From Fistulifera solaris (lineage: Eukaryota > Bacillariophyta > Bacillariophyceae > Naviculales > Stauroneidaceae): a stretch of DNA of 64,000 bases. The notes under the pieces are model-generated. The model had not been told where the DNA came from and did not search any database. It saw only the letters and a program-made list of their open reading frames with translations. How positions within the stretch are numbered: position 1 is the stretch's first letter; every line of letters starts with the position of its first letter. The stretch lies in NCBI GenBank assembly GCA_030295235.1, contig AP026138.1:744001-808000 (forward strand), written 5' to 3'. The position numbers were made by a program, and so were the translations under genes. This document shows, one piece after another, positions 59,012-64,000 of this stretch.

Positions 59012-59434
59012 TCAGCAGAGTCCCATAGTCGAAGAATCATCAGAGACTTCCGTCAGGACGGCATCTGGATGATAGTCTTTGTTATCGTCTTCGTCAGAAA
59101 CAACCTCGTCGTCATCCGCAGACTTCTTCTCGCTCTGCTTAGGCTTGGCCGCCTGCTTTGCACGACGGGACCGACGTATTTCCACAACGAATTGGAAGAC
59201 AACCGGAAGTCGTGCTTCTTTCATGCGCGCCAATTTCGTTTTTAGCTTTGCTCGCAACGCTTCCATGGGATCGTACATCCAACAAGCATCATGGCCGTCG
59301 TCCTGCTTCGAAACGGGTTCGTTGCGAGAACGAGATCCGCGGGCCGTACCGGGAGACGAATTGTCGTATTTATCATTCATCACCGTGATGGATTGAGACG
59401 ATAATGAAGAAGAAGAGAAAGCAGCGTGCGTCAT
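59012..59434 (-). CDS. Unknown small protein, Ser-rich with acidic tail
   Basis: 140 residues from the ATG at 59434. It begins MTHAAFSSSSLSSQS. The middle HDACWMYDPMEALRAKLKTK with LARMKEARLPVVFQFVVEI is amphipathic helix, then RRSRRAKQAAKPKQSEKK is strongly basic and the end is acidic (DDDEVVSDEDDNKDYHPD). The Trp-Met-Tyr-containing helix looks selected, but no family is recognised. The ATG lies ten bases past the stop of the open frame at 59444-59806. One extra T in the TTTT at about 59447 would join the two frames, so it may be the C-terminal half of a single protein. Confidence 0.5.
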   Translation of the reverse strand: MTHAAFSSSSLSSQSITVMNDKYDNSSPGTARGSRSRNEPVSKQDDGHDACWMYDPMEALRAKLKTKLARMKEARLPVVFQFVVEIRRSRRAKQAAKPKQSEKKSADDDEVVSDEDDNKDYHPDAVLTEVSDDSSTMGLC

Positions 59435-59443
59435 GGCGATTGA

Positions 59444-59806
59444 TCAAAAGATCTGGTCGAAGGATTTGTGCAAAGATCTGCGAATGAATTGTGTCGAAGC
59501 GATCCATGCCGTCTCTCCTTCAACGCGAGAAAGAGCATGTCGGAACTGGTATTGTTTTACGAGAATATCACGAAAAAGGGGTGAAGCTGTGACTTTATTC
59601 TTAGCAACGAGTGCAGAAAGTGTCTTGGCAACTGTGTTTGTTCTTTCGGCATTTTCGGCGTTCCGCACTAGCGAGTGAATCACGAGTGTCGTCGTCGATT
59701 TTGCGAAGTCGTCTCCGTAACTGGTCCATAAACAAACCTGTTCTCCCTGAAATGACTCTAATTGATATAAAAAAGTGCAAAAAGTAAGCAACTAGACTAG
59801 CTCCAT
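59444..59806 (-). CDS. Unknown open frame, perhaps the N-terminal half of the same gene
   Basis: The frame reads SFQGEQVCLWTSYGDDFAKS, then LVIHSLVRNAENAERTNTVA, KTLSALVAKNKVTASPLFRD and ILVKQYQFRHALSRVEGETA, and ends RSLHKSFDQIF. It looks like helical, protein-like sequence without a known domain. The only ATG in frame, at 59806, is followed four codons later by TAG (59794-59792), so the true start is unresolved. A short first exon ending before the AG at about 59752 is another option. The tRNA-Arg gene begins 55 bases upstream, so the gene cannot extend much further. Confidence 0.35.
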
Positions 59807-59860
59807 TGCAACACTCTCAACGGGCCTGAAAAGAAAAAAAGCAAAACGATTGTACCCGAT

Positions 59861-59951
59861 TTTCCTAGACGGGACTTGAACCCGCAAACCTTCTGATTGG
59901 CTCATACTATCGGAGTAGAAGTCAGACGCGCTGCCATTGCGCCACTAGGAA
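59861..59951 (-). tRNA. tRNA-Arg(UCU) with an 18-base intron
   Basis: Minus strand. Seven-pair acceptor stem (TTCCTAG with CTAGGAA), discriminator A, D-arm GCGC-AATGGCA-GCGC, anticodon stem TCTGA/TCAGA, T-arm GCGGG-TTCAAGT-CCCGT. The anticodon loop CTTCTA is interrupted after position 37 by 18 bases (CTCCGATAGTATGAGCCA); removing them leaves a 73-base tRNA with anticodon UCU. Internal promoter boxes TGGCGCAATGG and GGTTCAAGTCC are present. Introns at this site are common in eukaryotic tRNA-Arg(UCU). Confidence 0.93.
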
Positions 59952-60112
59952 AGCAATCGACCTTCGGAAGAAATTTAAATAAACAAAGAGATGCTAAAAT
60001 AGAGTCGTACCGTGCCCTCATTTTTTGCTTGCGAAAAAGCGGAAAACGTCGATGACAAAAGATTTCGCCGATACATAAATATAAAAACAATGTCACTTCC
60101 AAATCATGCAAC

Positions 60113-61387
60113 ATGAACACCTTATTCATAGCCTTATGCTATTTCCAGTACTTCTCGTTTGTCACTGCCTTAGCGCCACAGTTTCACACCGCAGACAGAG
60201 AACACTCTCGACGAACGTTCTTTCATGACAGTGCCTTTCGTTTGCTGGTTGGAGCTTCCTCCGCTACATCTCCATTGCCAGCCGTCGCTCAAGAGAATGA
60301 ACTGCCATTGTCGCTACGAGATTTTACGAAACTGGCTCCTTTGGGTTCTTCGCAGACGTCGTCTGTAGAAAACAAAACACGGAACTTGTCGTTGCCAGAG
60401 ATTGCGAAGCGACTTGAGAACGATTTGAGCAATGGGTCTACGGGTCAAGGTGGATATATCATCAGCGGCGATATCAGCGCAGGCCTGTTTCGAGAGGACT
60501 GCATTTTCGTGGACCCAACAAACCGAGTCAAAAGTCTCAATCAATATCAGAATGCTCTCCGTATCTTGTTTGATCCGAAACGATCGACTGTTTCCATCCT
60601 AGACCCATTCACAGTCGACGAAGAGACACGTACTATTCGGGGCCGCTACCGGAGTCGGGGATTTTTGCAATTGCCTTGGAACCCGTATGTATCGTCATAC
60701 GAAGCAACGATCACTTACAAAATTGATCCAGACGGATTGGTGGAAGAACAATGCCAGACATGGTCGAAATCGGCCACGCGCGCGCTTCAGGAGACCTTTA
60801 CTCCCAGTGTATTTCCCGACACACCCACGAGCACTTTAGACAAACCTGCGAATGAACCACAACTGGTGACACAACTGTTCGAGGCGGTGAATGGACGGCG
60901 TTTGGATGATTTCAGTGCCGAGGAACGTTTAGAGATTGACGCCTTGATTCATCAAATTGCACAAGAAAAGTATTCCGTCGATGATTCTGAAAAGCTTCTG
61001 GTAGGCACTTGGCGATTATCGTATTTTCAACCCGGACCCGGTGGTGCTGGTATCGATCGACGCATTCCATTTCCCGACTTTTCGTTCAATCAAAATTTTC
61101 AAACTTTTACCATTGATCATCGTATCATCAATCGCGGCGAACTTTTGGGACCATGGCTTGATGTACGAGTTTTTGGTAACTGGGAAGCAACAACCGGTGG
61201 TAATTCTTTGCAGCGATACAAGGCAGAGATCCATAGTGGTCAATTTTGTCGAGGGCCTAACTTTTGCGCACCGTTACCTATCACGGGTGAGGGCTTGTTT
61301 GATAGTGTGTATCTAGGCGATCGACTACGAATAGGACGAAATATCAATGGCGGAGGTGCTGTGGTAGTTCAAGTTCGATTATCATAA
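60113..61387 (+). CDS. Plastid fibrillin (PAP) with DUF2358/SnoaL-like domain
   Basis: 424 residues, ATG at 60113. The N-terminus is a signal peptide (MNTLFIALCYFQYFSFVTALA) followed by a transit-like stretch and then SRRTFFHDSAFRLLVGASSA to PAVAQ, which looks like a twin-arginine thylakoid signal ending at an A-x-A site. Domain 1 is SnoaL/DUF2358-like: IAKRLENDLSNGS, YIISGDISAGLFREDCIFVD, and FLQLPWNPYVSSYEATITYK. Domain 2 is PAP/fibrillin-like: LLVGTWRLSYFQPGPGGAGI, the hydrophobic strand FNQNFQTFTIDHRIINRGEL, and a final LGDRLRIGRN lipocalin-like strand. Fibrillins bind lipids and quinones in plastoglobules and thylakoids. The exact substrate is unknown. Confidence 0.75.
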   Translation: MNTLFIALCYFQYFSFVTALAPQFHTADREHSRRTFFHDSAFRLLVGASSATSPLPAVAQENELPLSLRDFTKLAPLGSSQTSSVENKTRNLSLPEIAKRLENDLSNGSTGQGGYIISGDISAGLFREDCIFVDPTNRVKSLNQYQNALRILFDPKRSTVSILDPFTVDEETRTIRGRYRSRGFLQLPWNPYVSSYEATITYKIDPDGLVEEQCQTWSKSATRALQETFTPSVFPDTPTSTLDKPANEPQLVTQLFEAVNGRRLDDFSAEERLEIDALIHQIAQEKYSVDDSEKLLVGTWRLSYFQPGPGGAGIDRRIPFPDFSFNQNFQTFTIDHRIINRGELLGPWLDVRVFGNWEATTGGNSLQRYKAEIHSGQFCRGPNFCAPLPITGEGLFDSVYLGDRLRIGRNINGGGAVVVQVRLS

Positions 61388-61449
61388 TTTAATTAGGTAA
61401 ATGCATCAACGTTTACGCGAATCAAACGAATCAAACCAACAAACTCTAT

Positions 61450-62353
61450 TTAAAGCCCCTGCTGGCGTCGCGTTTCCATCCAACGTATGTGATCGATACG
61501 AACATCCCCACCGAGTTCCACCGGAACACAACTTTTGTCAATACCGTATTTGCGCAAGGACTTTAACACATCGGCATTGCTACCCGTATGAAAGGCCACA
61601 CGCTTCTTGACACGCTCCGACATGCACAACTTGAGAAGAGGCAAGACGAGAGCCGCAAACGCCGGTGGTTTGCAGACATGGTAAGCCGACAATCGGACGG
61701 GAATCGCTCCTTGCATACAGGGCAGCATGATTTTTGGACAACTTTCGATCAAACTGCGAAAAGGAGGCACGCGACGGATCCCCAATCACAATGACTCCGT
61801 ACTTTTGCGAATTCTCGTTTTCCAAAGCGGCGTGCACGACATACCACGAGGCTCGTGTGAGACTCAAGCGCGTATACTTCGATCGATCTTGCGTCGATGG
61901 GTCACTGAAGAGAATGGAACGACCTTTCGGATCGGTGACTCCCACCAGCAGGCGCAAATAACCAATTTGCAGCGCCGTGCCATCTTCCGACAAGGCTTGG
62001 TCCAATGTCAATGGCTCAAAGGCTTTTTCGTCACCAAAGATCTCGACTCGTTTCTTCCAGTAATTGAGATAACGGGTGACGGCATCGGTGACTCGAAAGA
62101 CTTCCGATCGCAAGAACATGAGTTCAAATTGGGCTGTCAACAATTCGGGACATTTTTCCTTGGCCATGAGATACTCCTGATTCGAGGGAGTCTTCTGAAC
62201 CGTTCGTTCTGCCAATTCTTCGGCAAACTGTGCCAACGTTTTCTGAATGAGATCAGGCGTTTCTTTCGGATGCACTTGACCGTAATGATCCGGTTCGTCA
62301 TCGCTGTCGGAAGAAATGGTGCAAGTAGAAGAAAGAGATAGTAATTTGACCAT
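61450..62353 (-). CDS. CRAL-TRIO (SEC14-like) lipid-binding protein
   Basis: About 300 residues, ATG at 62353. The N-terminal half is charged helix (FELMFLRSEVFRVTDAVTRY) as in the CRAL-TRIO lead-in. The domain itself shows YGVIVIGDPSRV, then KIMLPCMQGAIPVRLSAYHV with CKPPAFAALVLPLLKLCMSE, and the family ending SLRKYGIDKSCVPVELGGDV, in which the PxELGG motif is nearly perfect. A single-base frame break (one extra base near 61777, in CGCG/CC) separates the two halves. Members shuttle phosphoinositides, tocopherols or retinoids between membranes; the ligand here is unknown. It is convergent with the fibrillin gene, which ends only 62 bases away. Confidence 0.75.
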
Positions 62354-63324
62354 GATGGAAGGTGGACAGTTTGTTTTCGTGATGAAGTTGTGGTTGTGAT
62401 GGCAATATCAATTAAAAAGGGTCATGTGTCGTGTGTTTTGAGCTTTGTGCCGACGACCGAGATTTTTCTCGCCCAACATAAACATTTGTGATGCTGATGC
62501 GTGGCTGCGTGGCGCATTGATGCGATGATGAGAAAGTAGAAAGTGTGAACCAAACGGACATTTTGCTCAACGCATTCTTTGGCCTTTCGAGAACTTTATG
62601 AACCTAGACTATCGCCGCTTGCTATAATTGTTTTGAAAACACTTCAGTCATTATCGGCATTCGTCATTCTCGTCCATGCAGGATTTTGGATTTTTCTCCC
62701 TCCAGGTGGACTATAGTGTCGAAGTGTTAATTCATGACTGAAATCCAGTCGTGAAAAAAGTAACGTACACATTGTGCGAGAGTAAACTTTTACCAAACAT
62801 CCTTCGATGAAAATTATCGACCTTCGACGCAAGCATAAACTTCTTCCGTCCAATCTATTGCTCAGTTGATTGCCTTCAAATCATCGAAACTTTGCCTTCA
62901 GGTTCATCTAAAATAAGAAAGATCAGAGAATTGTCCCTTTTCGTTTCGCCTCTTTTTGCACTATTGTCGAAAGTGTTGTCCGTTTTTACCAAGACTGGAT
63001 TTCAGTCATGAGCATCTCTCGGTTCGAATAAAAGCGCGCTTTTCACCAACGGACAATTCGCACGCGCGTCGTCCTGCCCGCCAAACTTCCCGCCACAGTG
63101 GATTGCGCGCGCCAAGTTGAATGGTTACGTAGATCCGCGTAGAAAGTACTACCAGCATTGCCGCTGTAGGCAATCTTGCCGCCACAACAACATAAACTCT
63201 CGTCCGCCTCGTCGTCTCTCCTCATTTTCCGTTCCTCGTGTGTGTTGCTAAAGAAGCATTCGACGATCTCTCTCCCGTCAACCACATCTAATTATTGTCT
63301 TTTACACTAACTCCTACCAGCAAG
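62354..63324. promoter_or_regulatory. CRAL-TRIO/PCNA divergent region with E2F-like sites and two hairpins
   Basis: CCCGCCAAA (63077-63085, reverse TTTGGCGGG) and TTCCCGCC (63087-63094) lie about 235 bases before the PCNA start. Both match E2F/DP consensus sites, as expected for an S-phase gene. Two 8-bp-arm inverted repeats of one type lie at 62733-62753 (CATGACTG...CAGTCGTG) and near 62990-63012 (AAGACTG...CAGTCATG). No gene is seen. Confidence 0.5.
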
Positions 63325-64000
63325 ATGTTTGAAGCTCGCCTCGCTAACGGAAATATCTTCAAAATGATTGTGGAATCGATCCGCGAACTCATCGTCGATG
63401 TCAATATTGACTGCTCGACGGAAGAGCTGGCGATTCAATGCATGGACTCGGCTCACGTTGCTTTGGTCTCTATGAGCTTGTCACAGAGTGCCTTTGATCA
63501 CTTTCGATGCGATAGATCTCTTTCGCTCGGCTTGAACTTGCCGAATGTCTCCAAGATCTTCAAGATGATGGGTCGTGATGATACGATGGTCCTCAAGGCG
63601 GAAGATAGTGCCGACAAGCTCATGCTCATGTTTGAGAATGATAAATCGGGAACTATTGCGGATTTCGGTGCGTCTAGATTGAGTTGATTGTAGTATTTTT
63701 ACTCTGTTTGTCTTGTTTACTCACTTCCTCTTTCTACAACAGAACTCAAACTCATGGCCATTGAAGCCGAACAACTCGGTGTCCCCGATACGCCCTACAA
63801 ATGCAGCATTTCCATGCCGTCGTCGGAATTCCAGCGCATTGTACGTGATCTACAAGTCATGGGTGATACGTGCAAGATCTCGTGCACCAAGGAAGGTTTG
63901 AAATTCTCCGCCACGGGTCAAATTGGTACGGGCAATATCTTGATGCGTCAAAATGTCGCTTCCGAGAAAGAAGAAGACCACGTCACGATTGATATGGAAG
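63325..64000 (+). CDS. PCNA: PCNA, DNA sliding clamp (5' part, runs off the window)
   Basis: Processivity clamp for replicative DNA polymerases. Exon 1 63325-63667, intron 63668-63742 (75 bases, GTGCGT...CAG, phase 1), exon 2 from 63743 to the window end. MFEARLANGNIFKMIVESIR, LIVDVNIDCSTEELAIQCMD, SAHVALVSMSL, FDHFRCDRSLSLGLNLPNVS and KIFKMMGRDDTMVLKAED are textbook PCNA. Exon 2 continues ELKLMAIEAEQLGVPDTPYK, with the inter-domain region, and MPSSEFQRIVRDLQVMGD. About 200 of the usual ~260 residues are present. No frame break is seen. Confidence 0.97.

Noticed and set aside
59433-59678. 81-codon plus-strand ORF
   Set aside because: It is antisense to the more protein-like minus-strand frames and has no recognisable content.

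Overview
This is a nuclear chromosome segment from a photosynthetic stramenopile, most likely a diatom. The evidence is: short GT-AG introns (mostly 62-90 bp); mitochondrial ATP synthase, exocyst, autophagy and PCNA genes; a tRNA-Arg(UCU) with an intron; an isochorismatase-like protein whose signal peptide ends in a plastid-type A|F junction; a signal-bearing fibrillin; and two bestrophin-family channels. Genes are dense, carry few introns and lie on both strands. No virus, LTR element, LINE or prokaryotic insertion was recognised.

Layout. 0-6.3 kb: PIG-M GPI mannosyltransferase (-), a 216-bp tandem array, and a VPS9-domain Rab5-type exchange factor (+). 6.3-18 kb: slippage-rich spacer, a globin-like protein, the isochorismatase-like hydrolase, bestrophin A (-), tRNA isopentenyltransferase (+) lying between two arrays of regularly spaced palindromes, and bestrophin B (+). 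18-24 kb: a small unknown protein, ATG16 with WD40 repeats, and a divergent pair coding for mitochondrial ATP synthase delta (-) and beta (+). 24-31.5 kb: two related ~240-bp tandem arrays bracketing a tRNA-dihydrouridine synthase, a DHHC palmitoyltransferase and a DUF1295 membrane enzyme. 31.5-38 kb: a divergent pair (SLC35B/PAPS-type transporter and a mercuric-reductase-like flavoenzyme), a 220-bp array, and a JmjC/cupin-8 protein. 38.6-44.6 kb: one very large repeat protein, the most unusual gene here. 45-57.4 kb: a Cys-rich membrane protein, exocyst SEC3, a TspO-like multi-pass protein, a DNAJB12/14-type ER J-protein, a disordered protein and an MRG15-type chromodomain protein. 57.4-64 kb: repeats, two small unknown ORFs, tRNA-Arg, plastid fibrillin, a CRAL-TRIO protein and the start of PCNA.

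Many conserved genes, including the essential ATP synthase beta gene, are interrupted by single-nucleotide frame breaks, mostly in short homopolymers. In every case the summed coding length returns to a multiple of three once each break is counted as one base, so uncorrected sequencing indels are the likeliest cause and the genes are probably intact.

Two themes stand out. First, the spacers hold at least four families of tandem or palindromic repeats that share short hairpin modules. Second, TGACGT-type bZIP (CO2/cAMP-response-like) sites sit upstream of both bestrophins and between the ATP synthase pair and the transporter/flavoenzyme pair.
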